From assembly GCF_001577835.2 (NCBI RefSeq), contig NC_029542.1, positions 3,873,211 through 3,937,210 on the forward strand: 64,000 bases of DNA. The letters are read 5' to 3'. The position numbers were made by a program, and so were the translations under genes. The stretch comes from Coturnix japonica (lineage: Eukaryota; Chordata; Aves; Galliformes; Phasianidae). The notes beneath the pieces are model-generated. The model did not search any database. It saw nothing but the letters and a program-made list of their open reading frames with translations, and was not told the DNA's origin. Shown in pieces: positions 42,031-61,320 of this stretch; position 1 is the first letter of the stretch; each line of letters begins with the position of its first letter.

Positions 42031-43604
42031 ATGAGCAGCCTGGATTCCATCCGGGAGGGCTACGCACGCTTCGACCCCATCTCCTACCTGCACAACAACT
42101 ACGTGCCCCCCCGCGCCGACTTCAGCTCCGAGGAGTTTGTGGTGCCCTGGAAGCTGAGATGTTTGGCCGAGACCTTCGGCAGCGGTGGGGAAACTGAGGC
42201 ACAGGGTGAGGGGGACACAGAGCATCCTGCCCCCATCCCATGACTCACAATGGGATCCTCATTCTTTACCCCTCCAGGTGAGATCTGTGGGCGCACGCTC
42301 ATCGATGTGGGTTCGGGTCCCACCATCTACCAGCTGCTGAGCGCCTGCGATCACTTCGAGGAGGTCGTGGCCACCGATTACTTGGAGGTGAACAGGGAGG
42401 AGCTGCGGCGTTGGGTGCGGGGTGAGCCCGGAGCCTTCGATTGGAGCCCCTTCATCCGGCACGTCTGCAAGATCGAGGGGCGCGGGTAGGGTGGGATGGG
42501 GGGGTGTGGGGTGGGATGTGGCCCCTAAAGCCCTAAAGCCCCATAGGAACTCAGCCCCAAGACCCCATGGAGCTTCATGCCCTGTCCCTGCAGATCGCGG
42601 CCCTTTGGATTCTGTGGGTTGTGGTCCCATAGTGCTGATCCCATGAGGTTCCTTTGGGATCCCATCCCCAGCTCCGTGCTGGTCCCTGTAGGATCCCAAT
42701 GCTGTAACCCTGCATCTGATCCCCAGCCCCACATCTCCCTTCACACCAGGCTGATGCTGCGCTGATCCCTGCAGGATCTCATCCCCATAACCCTGATGAT
42801 GCTGGGCCAATCACTATAGGATCCCACCCCTGTATCCCCCCAGGGTCCCATCCCCACAGACGCCGTGCTGATCCCTGTAGGATCCCACCCTTATATCTCT
42901 GCAGATGTCAGGTTGATTGCTATGGGATCCTGTCCCCACATCCCAGCCCCATACCCCTATTGATGCCAGGCTGCCCCTGCAGGACCCCAGCCCTATACCC
43001 CTATTGACACCAGGCTGCCCCTGCAGGACCCCAGCCCCATACCCCTATTGACACCAGGCTGCCCCTGCAGGACCCCAGCCCCATACCCCTATTGACACCA
43101 GGCTGCTCCCTGTAGGACCCCAGCCCCACAGCCCCCCTCTCCCTCCCCTCCTCTCTATCCCAACGCAGGGAGCCCTGGCAGGACAAGGAGCGGCGCTTGC
43201 GGTGCCGCCTGCGGCGCATCCTCCCCATCGACGTGCACCGTTCGGACCCTCTCGGTTCTCCTCTGCACCCTCCGGCCGACGCTTTGCTCTCCACCTTCTG
43301 CCTTGAAGCCGTCAGCCCCGACCGAGCATCCTTCGGCCGAGCGCTGCTGAACGTCAGCTCAATGCTGCGCCCGGGGGGGCACGTTGTGCTGCTGGGGGCT
43401 CTGGGGGAATCCTTCTACCTGGCTGGAGCTGCTCGGCTGCCCGTGGTGCCGCTGGCTGAGGATGATGTTCGTGGGGCTCTGAGCGATGCTGGATTCACCC
43501 TCCGTGATTTCCGTTCCTATTCCATGCCCCCAGCGCTGCGCACCGGTGTGGATGATGTGGATGGGGTTTTCTTTGTCCATGCACAGAAAGCACTGGAAGG
43601 CTGA
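42031..43604 (+). CDS. PNMT: Phenylethanolamine N-methyltransferase
   Basis: Cytosolic enzyme that methylates noradrenaline to adrenaline with S-adenosylmethionine, in adrenal chromaffin cells and a few neurons. Three exons, 42031-42184, 42278-42485 and 43169-43604, give 265 residues, against 282 in human, with a shorter N-terminus. Seen are [13 protein letters not shown] (N-terminal lid), the SAM-binding loop LIDVGSGPT (59-67), the acidic DYLEVNRE after strand 2, FCLEAVSPD and [10 protein letters not shown] (which hold the amine-binding glutamates in the family), and [11 protein letters not shown] near the C-terminus. Exon 1 has two in-phase donors 21 bases apart. The shorter form aligns with mammals without an insert. 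The key residues I can check are present, so an active enzyme is expected. Confidence 0.96.
42981..43125 (+). repeat. 44-bp minisatellite in PNMT intron 2
   Basis: Units starting AGGACCCCAG at 42981, 43025, 43069 and 43114. Each contains CTATTGACACC (branch-site-like), a short pyrimidine stretch and CTGCAG, so each unit resembles a 3' splice site. A degenerate GGATCCCA/CCCTGTAGGATC repeat fills 42640-42930. Confidence 0.85.
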
Positions 43605-43689
43605 GCCCCCCCCGTCCCTGCACCCCACCCCCCATTTAGGCGGATGCTGTGCTCCCAAATCCTGCCATCCCACCCCCATTGCATCCCAT

Positions 43690-43695
43690 AATAAA
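43690..43695 (+). terminator. PNMT poly(A) signal
   Basis: AATAAA 86 bases after the stop codon. The convergent PGAP3 signal is 250 bases further on. Confidence 0.9.
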
Positions 43696-43940
43696 GCCTG
43701 AGCTGAGCATTGCATGGCACTGGGGAAGCGTAAAGGTATAGGGGCACATTATGGGGTAAAATGGGGATGAGGGAAATGGGGGGCACTGCATCTCGAGGTG
43801 GGGGGTACCAAGAGGGGGGAGAGGTTGGAAATAGGGTGTGGGGAGATGGGAGCAGAGTGGGGCTGGGTTTGCAGTGCCCATGGAGCAATGGAGGGGTGCA
43901 AAGCAGGACGGGGGGCACAGAGCACAGGTTGAATTCCAGC

Positions 43941-43946
43941 TTTATT
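43941..43946 (-). terminator. PGAP3 poly(A) signal
   Basis: AATAAA on the minus strand, about 575 bases beyond the PGAP3 stop codon. Confidence 0.8.
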
Positions 43947-44519
43947 CACAGCACAGGGCACAGCCTGCTGGGGGGGGCTGCACCCTGCGGGGTTGGGGGG
44001 GGTGCAGCCCCAAGGGCTGCACGGGGGTCAATCCCCCCACCCCAAGGCACCGCTCTGACCCCACACATTGCACTGACCCCTCTATACTGAACCCACCCAG
44101 CAGCAAGCAGGGCCGGGCAAGGCAGCACAGCACACCCCCTTACCCCCCTTGTTCCCCAGGCACCATCACCCCCACCCCCATGGGACCCCCCCCATGTGCT
44201 CAGCCTCCCCCAGACACCCACGCCCCCCCCATAACCTGCAGCCCCAGCAGCCATTGCCACCTCGCGGCTGCCTGGATCCACAGCAGGAAAAACAGGCTCA
44301 GCATCAGCAGCCGGGGGGGTCTGATGCCCCCCCCCAACTTCCCCCATAGAGGGGCTCCCGGCCCCCATACAAGACAGTGATAGAAAGGAAAGCACAACTC
44401 AGAAGGCAGGGGGAAAAGGGGATCCATGGGGAGGGGGTATGGGGAGGGGGGGAGGAATTTGGCACGTTGGGCAAGGCCCTGGGGGGGGCACGCAGTGTGT
44501 CATCCCCCCCCCTGCTGCT

Positions 44520-47500
44520 CTAGTCCACTTTGGAGAGGTCCGAGTTGGCCTTCAGGAGGTAGAGGCTGTCATCCACCAGGAAGCTGTGGGGAGGGAGGGG
44601 AGATCGGGCTGGGGGGGGGGGCAGGTTGATTTATTGGGGTCAGGAGATGGGGGCACGAGGGGGCCCCAAAAGCTACTGGAGCCCAGTCAGACCTCAGAGC
44701 ACTCCCAGCAGCCAGGAGCAGGAGAAGGGCTCTGAACATCCCCATTTCAAGAGGGGGAACACAGCACCCCAAATGCAAAAGAGCCCCCCCCCCCATTTCA
44801 TGCATGGCCCTCACCTGTAAAAGAGGATGTTGAGGGGCACGGTGCTGATGTGCCAGAGGGCGTGGGCGTCCAGCACCCAGAAGAGGGGGGGGAAGTCGAG
44901 GAGCTCGAGCAGAGCCCCCGCCTGCAGCAGCAGCACCACCACCGCACACTTCCAGACGTGGGGCAGGCGGGGACGGTTCCTCAGGCACCACCACAACCAC
45001 CACAGCAGGTTGAGGAGCCCTAAAAGGGGAAAAGAAGGGGGCAGTGGTCCTTACTCTCACCCCATTGTGTCCACTTGGCCCTTACCCTGATCCCATTGAT
45101 CCCATTGATCCCATTGATCCCATGTCCCCCAACCCAGCTCTCACCAATGGCCACGTTTGCAGCCATGTTGTAGCCGTAATCAAAGCGGACGAGAGTCAGG
45201 TAGGAGATATGGCAGGCGAGGAAGAGGAGGAGGAAGGCCCTGAAGATGCCGATTAAGGCCGGACGCTGCAGCCCCATCGTCCTGAGGGCAGGAGGAGAAC
45301 AGTGACACAACCCAGCCCCATACACAGCACTGTCCCCATGCAGTGACACAGCCCAGCCCCATACACAGCACTGACCCCATGTAGTGACACAACCCAGCCC
45401 CATACACAGCACTGTCCCCATGCAGTGACACAACCCAGCCCCATACACAGCACTGTCCCCATGCAGTGACAGCCCAGCCCCATACACAGCACTGTCCCCA
45501 TGCAGTGGCACAACCCAGCCCCATACACAGCACTGTCCCCATGTAGTGACACAACCCAGCCCCATACACAGCACTGACCCATGCAGTGACACGCCCAGCC
45601 CATACACAAGCACTGACCCATGTAGTGACACACCCCAGCCCCATACACAGCACTGTCCCATGCAGTGACACAAACGCCAAGCCCCATAACAGCACTGTCC
45701 ACAAACGTAACAGCCCAGCCCCATAAACACAGCACTGAAGTCCCATGCAGTGCACAACCCAGGCCCATACACAGCAATCTGATCCCATGGTGACACAGAC
45801 CCAGCCCATAGACACAGCACCGTTACCCATGCAGTGACCAACCCAAGCCCATACACAGCACTGTCCCCATGCAGTGACACAACCCAGCCCCATACACAGC
45901 ACTGACCCCATGCAGTGACAGCCCAGCCCCATACACAGCACTGCCCCCATGCTGGGATGCTGCTCACCTGACCCAGCACAGATACACAGAGTGCAGGACA
46001 ACAGCTGAGGCGCAGAAATAGTCGAGTTTCTGCAGGGCAGGGGGGGGGCTCAGAACCCAGAGATGCACCCGGAGCCCCCCATAAGGTGGGGATGGGGACC
46101 CCTCACCTCTGTCAGCGCCGTGTCCCGGGTGTGGAAGACGGTGGACCAGAACCAGGCGTTGACTGAGACCTGTGGGGAGCACAGAGCGGAGCTGCAGGCA
46201 GGGGATGGACGTGGTCACTGCAGTGGTGGCTCCTGAATGTCTTTAATGCTCTGATGGGGAGGGGAAAGAAGGGACTCACCCAGGCAAAGGCGACGCAGGT
46301 GGGATACATGGGGGAGGTGGGGGGCACGGCAGCTTTGTAACGCAGCAGCATCAGGAAGCTGGCCAGGCCATTGAGGAGGGAGGCCAAGGCTGAGGCTGGT
46401 TCCTGGACAAAGAGGAACCTGGAAAAGGGCCACTGTGAAAAGGGACATGGGGGGTCAGTGGGATGGAGGGGACACAGGGGACCCCAAACCTGCCCCCTCC
46501 CCAACCCCCCCATACTCACCTTGCCATGGAACTGCGGGACGCGGCGGCCGCCCTGTACATAGAGCCGCACTGTGCGCCACATGCACTCGTACTTACAGTC
46601 ATCAGGGCACGTCCAGCCTGGGGATGGGGAGCAGGAGGGTCAGTGGGGTGGGGGATCAGAGCGTCCCCCCCCCCTGCAGCCCCAACCAACCCCACTCAGG
46701 ACAACGAGCATCAGGACACCAGGTTGGTATGGCCAAGAAGGCTCCAGGATGGCTCCAAGTCTCCCCAGTGCCCCCAGTATGGCTCTGTGCCTCCCAGTAC
46801 AGCCCAATATAGCCCAGTACAGCCCATTACAGCCCAGTACAGCCCATTACAGCCCAGTACAGCCCAGTACAGCCCAGTACAGCCCAGTATAGCCCAGTAC
46901 AGCCCAGTATAGCCCAGTATAGCCCAGTATATCCCAGTATATCCCAGTACAGCCCATTACATCCCATATAACCCAGTACATCCCATTACATCCCATATAA
47001 CCCCATTACATCCCATATAACCCCATTACATCCCATTACATCCCATATATCCCATTACATCCCAGTATATCCCATTATATCCCATTATATCCCATTATAT
47101 CCCATTATATCCCATTATATCCCATTATATCCCAGTATATCCCAGTATATCCCATTACACCCCATTACATCCCATTACATCCCATTACACCCCATTACAT
47201 CCCATTACATCCCATTACACCCCATTACATCCCATTACATCCCAGTACATCCCAGTCCATCCCATTCCATCCCAGTACATCCCAGTCCATCCCATTCCAT
47301 CCCATTCCATCCCATTCCATCCCAGTCCATCCCATTCCATCCCATTCCATCCCATTCCATCCCATTCCCCCCCATTGCTCCCATTCCGGCCCCCCCTCCA
47401 CGTGCAGTGGGCGTGGCCTGCTCGACAAGTGGGCGTGGCCTGGTGGAAAAGTGGGCGGAGCCTCCTGGCCCGTCAGCCAATGAGCGCGCAGCGGGGGCGG

Positions 47501-47702
47501 TACCTGTCAGGCCCATGTAAAGCGGCTGCCGGGCCCGGAAGTGCCGCAGCGCCGCCCCGGAGCAGTTCCGCCGCTCGCAGCGGCCCAGGCACTCTCGGTA
47601 CAGCGGCTCCCGGTCACCCTGAGAGCCCCGGGCCGGGCCCGGTGCCGCCGCCGCTCCCAGTAACAGGAACAGAGCGGCCCGAGCCGCCCCGCCGCTCCCC
47701 AT
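44520..47702 (-). CDS. PGAP3: Post-GPI attachment to proteins factor 3 (GPI-specific phospholipase A2-like)
   Basis: A Golgi membrane protein needed to remove the sn-2 unsaturated fatty acid during GPI-anchor remodelling. Eight exons on the minus strand: 47504-47702, 46520-46617, 46280-46432, 46107-46169, 45968-46029, 45145-45281, 44815-45019, 44520-44583. They give 326 residues, against 320 in human. The N-terminus is a signal peptide rich in Ala/Leu followed by [17 protein letters not shown] and a luminal Cys-rich part. Seven hydrophobic segments follow. Residues of the CREST hydrolase superfamily are kept: VFHTRDT (H163, D166) and [10 protein letters not shown] (H290, H294). A C-terminal dilysine-like signal is not evident (tail ends SKVD). 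Exon 1 carries many G/C-rich codons typical of the CpG island it shares with ERBB2. Confidence 0.96.
45092..45122. repeat. GATCCCATT tandem repeat, 10-bp period
   Basis: Four copies of TGATCCCATT in PGAP3 intron 6. Confidence 0.85.
45300..45957. repeat. 41-bp minisatellite in PGAP3 intron 5
   Basis: About sixteen units of the form CAGTGACACAACCCAGCCCC plus ATACACAGCACTGTCCCCATG. Units at both ends differ only by a few substitutions, but those between about 45580 and 45840 are full of one- and two-base insertions and deletions. The array creates long open minus-strand frames because the unit has no stop in any phase. Confidence 0.95.
46772..47390. repeat. Decamer array (CCCATTACAT / CCCAGTACAG family) in PGAP3 intron 1
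   Basis: About sixty 10-bp units beginning CCCA and ending with TA, AT, AG or AC. Units are sorted into zones: CCCAGTACAG, then CCCATATAAC, CCCATTATAT, CCCATTACAC and finally CCCATTCCAT. It fills most of intron 1, directly downstream of the PGAP3 promoter. Confidence 0.95.
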
Positions 47703-47944
47703 GGCCGCACGGCGCGGCTTCCGGCCCGCCCCGGAAGTGGAGGCGGCGCAAAGCATCACGGGATATAGCGCCCCCTGCGGGCACCACGTGAAAACAGCGA
47801 TCCTGCAGGAGTGGAGCATCATGGGAAATCCACATTCACACTTGGGCGCTCACCGCAAAGGCTCACGGGATATATCCCTCCGTGCGGCTGGGGGGCTTCG
47901 GAGGACTCGGCAAGGCCTAGGCCCGGTTGGGCGGCCGTGCCCGT

Positions 47945-48578
47945 TGTATATATCCCCATATATCCCCTATATACCCCTATATAACCCTATATACCCCTAT
48001 ATAACCCCATATATCCCTATATACCCCTATATAACCCCATATATCCCTATATATCCCCTATATACCCCTATATATCCCTATATATCCCTTATATACCCAT
48101 ATATATCCATATATATCCCTATATATCCATATATATCCCTATATATCTCCTATATATCCCCTCTATATCCCCTATATATCCCTATATATCCCCTATATAT
48201 CCCCTATATCCCCTATATATCCCTATATATTCCCTATATATCCATATATATCCCTATATATTCCTATATAACCCTATATATTCCTATATAACCCTATATA
48301 ACCCTATATATCCCCTATATATCCCTATATATTCCCTGTATATCCCTATATATTCCCTATATATCCTTGTATATCCCCTATATATCCCTATATATCCCTA
48401 TATACCCCTATATATCCCCTATATATCCCTATATATCCCTATATCCCCTATATACCCCTGTATATCCCCTATATATCCCTATGTATCCCTATATATCCCC
48501 TACATATACCCCTATATATCCCTATATACCCCTATATATCCCTATACATCCCCTATATATCCCTATATATCCAGTGTC
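47945..48578. repeat. CCCTATATAT array (10-11-bp period) between PGAP3 and ERBB2
   Basis: About sixty units of TATATCCCCTA or TATATCCCTA, with occasional AACCC or ATTCC variants. It is easily melted, TATA-rich DNA between two CpG-rich promoters. Confidence 0.95.
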
Positions 48579-48985
48579 CCCAACCCCTATGACAGCGTGA
48601 AGTGACCGACACCGGGACGGGGTGACCGGGAGCACCGGAACCGCCCCGTGTCCATTACGGTGCGACCCCCGGTACCGGATACACCCGGTTCGGTGCTGCC
48701 TTTACCCCGCTGCTCCCGGTACCGGCGGTTCCGGTGCTGCCCGGGACATCGCGACCCCCCAGTGTCCGAGTTCGGTGCCACCGGGATCCCCCCGTTACAC
48801 CCGGTGTTACCGGGATCAACCGGGATTCCCCCGTTACACCCGGTTGTACCGGGACGGACCCGCCGCTTCCATCCCTCGTGAACGCGCTTTGTGGGCGGGA
48901 GCGCGCGGCGCGTCCCCGCGAGGTGGAGCCCGGGAGCGCGGCGGAACCGCACCGCAAACTTTCCCGGAGCGTCCGGTGCGGGGCC

Positions 48986-49006
48986 ATGGGCCGCAGCCCG
49001 TCCTGA
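48986..49006 (+). promoter_or_regulatory. Six-codon uORF in ERBB2 leader
   Basis: ATGGGCCGCAGCCCGTCC then TGA, with G at -3 and G at +4 (strong context). It ends six bases before the ERBB2 start at 49013. Mammalian ERBB2 is known to carry a six-codon uORF ending about five bases before its start that represses translation. The near-identical geometry suggests conservation. Confidence 0.75.
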
Positions 49007-49012
49007 AGCGCC

Positions 49013-57940
<8,928 letters not shown>

Positions 57941-58640
57941 GGCAGGGCCACATACGGACCCCCCCCTTTCACCGAGGCAGCTTGGGGAGGGACGGCACGA
58001 GGCCGGCGATGGATGTGGGGGCAGGACTGTCCCCAATCATGGGGGTGCCCTATACTGCAGGAGAGCATAGAGCACTGTGAGACGGCGCAGCAGCACAGGG
58101 GGGGGCACAGAGGACCCCCAAAAGGAGCCCCAAAGCCCCACTGAGATGGATGCTCCAACCCCACACGGTTCCTGGAGGAAGAAGAGCAGCATCAACAGGA
58201 CCGGGAGCCCCATCACCCTGCTCCCCATCACCATACACCTATATACACCTGTATACACCCTGGATACACCTGGACCACGCTGCTGCTGTCCCAGAGCCCC
58301 CCACCACCCCTGTGCCCCCAGCCCCCTCCCCACCGGCGCCCAGCAGCGCTGGACACATTGACTTGCACTGAGCAGGTGGACACGGGGCTGCCTGGGCTCC
58401 TGCTGGGTTCCCGTTAAGCTGACAGTGTCACCTGGATGTATATTTCATCATTGTAGATGGTTTTTTTTCTACTCCACTTTGTCTGCGTGGTTTGCTCCCA
58501 TCTCCTCCATCTGCTGCTCTCACTGCAGGGAAAGCCCTGATAGCCAAGAATGGGGCAGCTGCCCTAATCCTGCTTTCATTGCCTGGATCCCCCCCATGCT
58601 CTGCAGGGACACAGGGGAAGAGGAGCCACGTTTACCTCCA
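57941..58640 (+). other. ERBB2 3'UTR, no canonical poly(A) signal seen
   Basis: Non-coding sequence after the stop codon. It includes a T-run at about 58460-58468 and a TGTATATTTCATCATTG stretch. There is no AATAAA or ATTAAA on the plus strand before the MIEN1 3' end. The nearest variant is CATAAA at 58676-58681, which would make the two convergent 3'UTRs overlap. Confidence 0.5.
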
Positions 58641-58643
58641 TCC

Positions 58644-58649
58644 TTTATT
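58644..58649 (-). terminator. MIEN1 poly(A) signal
   Basis: AATAAA on the minus strand, about 640 bases beyond the MIEN1 stop codon. Confidence 0.8.
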
Positions 58650-59289
58650 CAGCGCTGGGCCCACAGACAGTACATCATAAATAGGGGATGGGCACCAATA
58701 GGGGATGGGCACCATTCTGCCACGCTGCCCTGGGCTCAGCTGCCCCAAGGGCAGAGTCATGATGTGGGGAGGGGGAGAGCCGGGAGCCTGGGAACGGGGC
58801 AGCAGGGGAAGCTCGTGGCTGTTCAATGAACCCTGGGGCTGTGGGGATGGAGCCAAGCAGGGGTTCCTATAACCAGCCAGTCCCTGCTGCCCTCGTAGCT
58901 GTTTAAACAGTGACCAGAGGAGCTGGAATCATTAACAAACCACACTCGAGTTCACGTTCCTCTGCATAAACCTTTGGGAGCCCTGAAGCAGCCGAGTCCC
59001 CCGTGATGGGGTTGGGCTGGTGTTCACTGGCTGCACAGGTCCCCAAATCACAACAGGGGCTGAGAATGAGCCCCCCCACCCCACAGTGCTGCTGTTGTCA
59101 GGAGGGGCAGGAGGGGAGCAGGTCAGTGCCACGTTACAGCCCATGTGTTGTGAATGTGGCCTCAGGGGATGGGCAGAGCTGGAGCAGTGACAGCAGCACC
59201 ATGGGGCAGCCCCCCAGGGCTGCAGGTGGTTAATGGGGAGCAATAGGGGGGCGCTGAGGGGGGACAGGAGACCCCCAGCAGCTGCAGGG

Positions 59290-60457
59290 CTACAGGAGGA
59301 CGCAGGGGGGGCGGCTGTTGGTGATCTTGTGCAGCGGTTCCCCATTCCTGGCTCTGCGGATGGCTTCCATCAGCTGTGGACATGGGGGGGGACACTTGTG
59401 GGTCAGAGCTGCCCCATAACATTGAGCCCACCCAGCCCAGGAGGCACCATGGGGGACTCACATCCTTCTCGTAGGGAAAACCTCCATTCTCCAGCTTGGA
59501 GAAAACCAGCTGCCCGTTGATCTCAATCTCAAAGGCTCCTTGTGGGAAACAGACAGAACCATCAGCTACATCCCCCCCCCCAAACCCCCACCCCCACCGC
59601 CCCAAACCAGCACCCACAGCTGGATGGGGACACAACACAGACCCCCCCCCCCCCCATATCTCACCGGTGCCCCCCAGGCGGGACTCGATTTCGATGTCGG
59701 GATATTCCTCCTTCACGGCGCTCGCCAGCTCCTCGTAGGTGGCCCCGAAACCGCAGGGTTCACTGTGGGTGGGAATGGACCCCAAAGCTGAACCCACCCC
59801 GACCCACAGCCCGACATATAGCCCCACAGCCTGACCCACAGCCTGACCCACAGCCTGACCCATAGAGCACAGCCTGACCCACAGCCCTACAGCCAGCCCC
59901 ATAGCCCCATAGCCTGCCCCATAGCCCCATAGCCTGCCCCATAGCCCCATAGCCAGCCCCATAGTCAGCCCCATAGCCCCATAGTCAGCCCCATAGCCCC
60001 ATAGCCAGACCCATAGCCCCATAGCCAGCCCCACAGTCAGACCCATAGCCCCATAGTGACCCATAGCCCCATAGCAGCCCCATAGCCCCATAGCCGCCCC
60101 ATAGCAGCCCCATAGCCCCATAGCCCCATAGCCGCCCCATAGCAGCCCCATAGCCCCATAGCAGCCCCATAGCCCCATAGCAGCCCCATAGCCCCATAGC
60201 TGCCCCATAGCCCCACCCACAGCCCCACAGCCCCATAGCCAGCCCCATAGCCCCATAGACAGACACACAGCCCCACAGCCTGACCTACAACCAGACCCAC
60301 AGCCCGACCCACCGCCCCCCCCCGATGCAGCCGCCCCTCACCAATACTCCACCATAATATGGACCCGCCGCTCCGAACCGGAACCGGAACCGTTACCGCA
60401 GCCATCACCGGGTTCGGTCCCACCTGACCCCGCTCCGTCGCCGCCGCTGCTGCTCAT
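59290..60457 (-). CDS. MIEN1: Migration and invasion enhancer 1 (C17orf37, Rdx12-type selenoprotein-like protein)
   Basis: A small membrane-anchored protein of the Rdx/selenoprotein W-like thioredoxin-fold family, linked in mammals to AKT signalling and cell migration. Four exons on the minus strand: 60342-60457, 59665-59762, 59462-59538, 59290-59373. They give 124 residues, against 115 in human. Seen are a Gly/Ser-rich disordered N-terminus (1-29) that is longer than in human, the redox CXXC motif C39-E-P-C42, an ITAM-like pair Y48-E-E-L and Y59-P-D-I, the conserved block [20 protein letters not shown], and a C-terminal CAAX box CVLL predicted to be geranylgeranylated. All four family hallmarks are intact. 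It converges with ERBB2. Confidence 0.96.
59800..60300. repeat. CCATAGCC-type array in MIEN1 intron 1
   Basis: An 8-bp CCCATAGC unit is mixed with CAGCCCCATAG and CCGCCCCATAG spacers and, at the left, CAGCCTGACCCA units. It fills nearly all of intron 1. Confidence 0.9.
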
Positions 60458-61320
60458 GGCCACCCCGCTGCCGCTACTTCCGGGTGCCGCCACGTGACAC
60501 GGAGCTTCCGGCCTCGCTATACCGCCCTCTTGTCTGCTCCGCTCTCGCTGCGCCATCGCCCCCTGGTGGTGGGAGGGGCGCATTGCACCGGGCATCCCGC
60601 TGCCCCCTGGGGACCTCGGGGGGACTCAGTGGGACCCGGTGGGGACACAGAGACCCCTGGGGACACAAAGACCCTCCGGGATCCCCACAGACCCCCGGCG
60701 ATGTGCACAGCACCGCCCAGCCTGCACTGCACCCGTGGGACCCTCGCACAGCTCCCTGTTATGGGACCCTCCCAGTGTGACCCACAGCCCCACAGGACCC
60801 TCATGGGATCCCCATGGGACCCTCGGGATTCTCTATGGAGAGATGCCCTGTGGGGACCCCCCTCTGGACACTCGATGACCCTCAGGGACCCCCAGGACCC
60901 CACAGGGATCCCTGCAATGGGGCAGGCCCCCAAATCCACGGGGACACCCCTGGCCCCCACGGGGACCCCACACCCCCCATGGAGACCCCATGGGCACCTC
61001 AATGCATCCCCAGCCATGTGTGCCCCACATATCACCCTGGAGACCCCCAGAGATGCCACTGGGGACCCCCATCCCCAATCCAGCCCCCACACATGGCTCC
61101 CACTGTAGGGTCTCACCCCACACGGGGCAGGGGTGGGGCAGGGGATGACACCCCCCCATCCTACATCCCACCCACACCTTGTCTGGCCTCGGGGTCCCCC
61201 CATCGCATTGTAGGAAGCTCCCCATCCCCATCGGGACCGAAGCTGCGTCGTTCCCATCCTCGGGGTGGGGGCCAACGTGGGGCCGTTGTTGTGGGGCCGC
61301 GGCCGCCCCGGTGCGGTGAT
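60458..61320. other. Spacer between MIEN1 and GRB7
   Basis: The left end is the CpG-rich MIEN1 promoter with CTTCCGG ETS-type sites (60477-60483 and 60505-60511). The rest is GC-rich with degenerate GGGACCC/CCCATGG repeats. No gene is seen. Confidence 0.4.

Larger units (their letters stand above)
47703..49012. promoter_or_regulatory. Head-to-head PGAP3/ERBB2 promoter region
   Basis: The 1.3 kb between the two start codons. It has CpG-rich DNA at both ends (47703-47940 and 48590-49012) and a 635-bp AT-rich array between them. CCCGGAAGTGG and CCGGAAGTGCC (ETS-type sites) lie near the PGAP3 start at 47535 and 47730. No TATA box at a standard distance is obvious for either gene, apart from the many TATATA cores of the array itself. 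Confidence 0.6.

Noticed and set aside
45020-46001. Minus-strand open frames of 270-320 codons rich in Cys, Trp, Gly, Val
   Set aside because: They run through the 41-bp minisatellite in PGAP3 intron 5. The unit has no stop in any phase, so all frames stay open. The real PGAP3 exons 5 and 6 lie at the ends.
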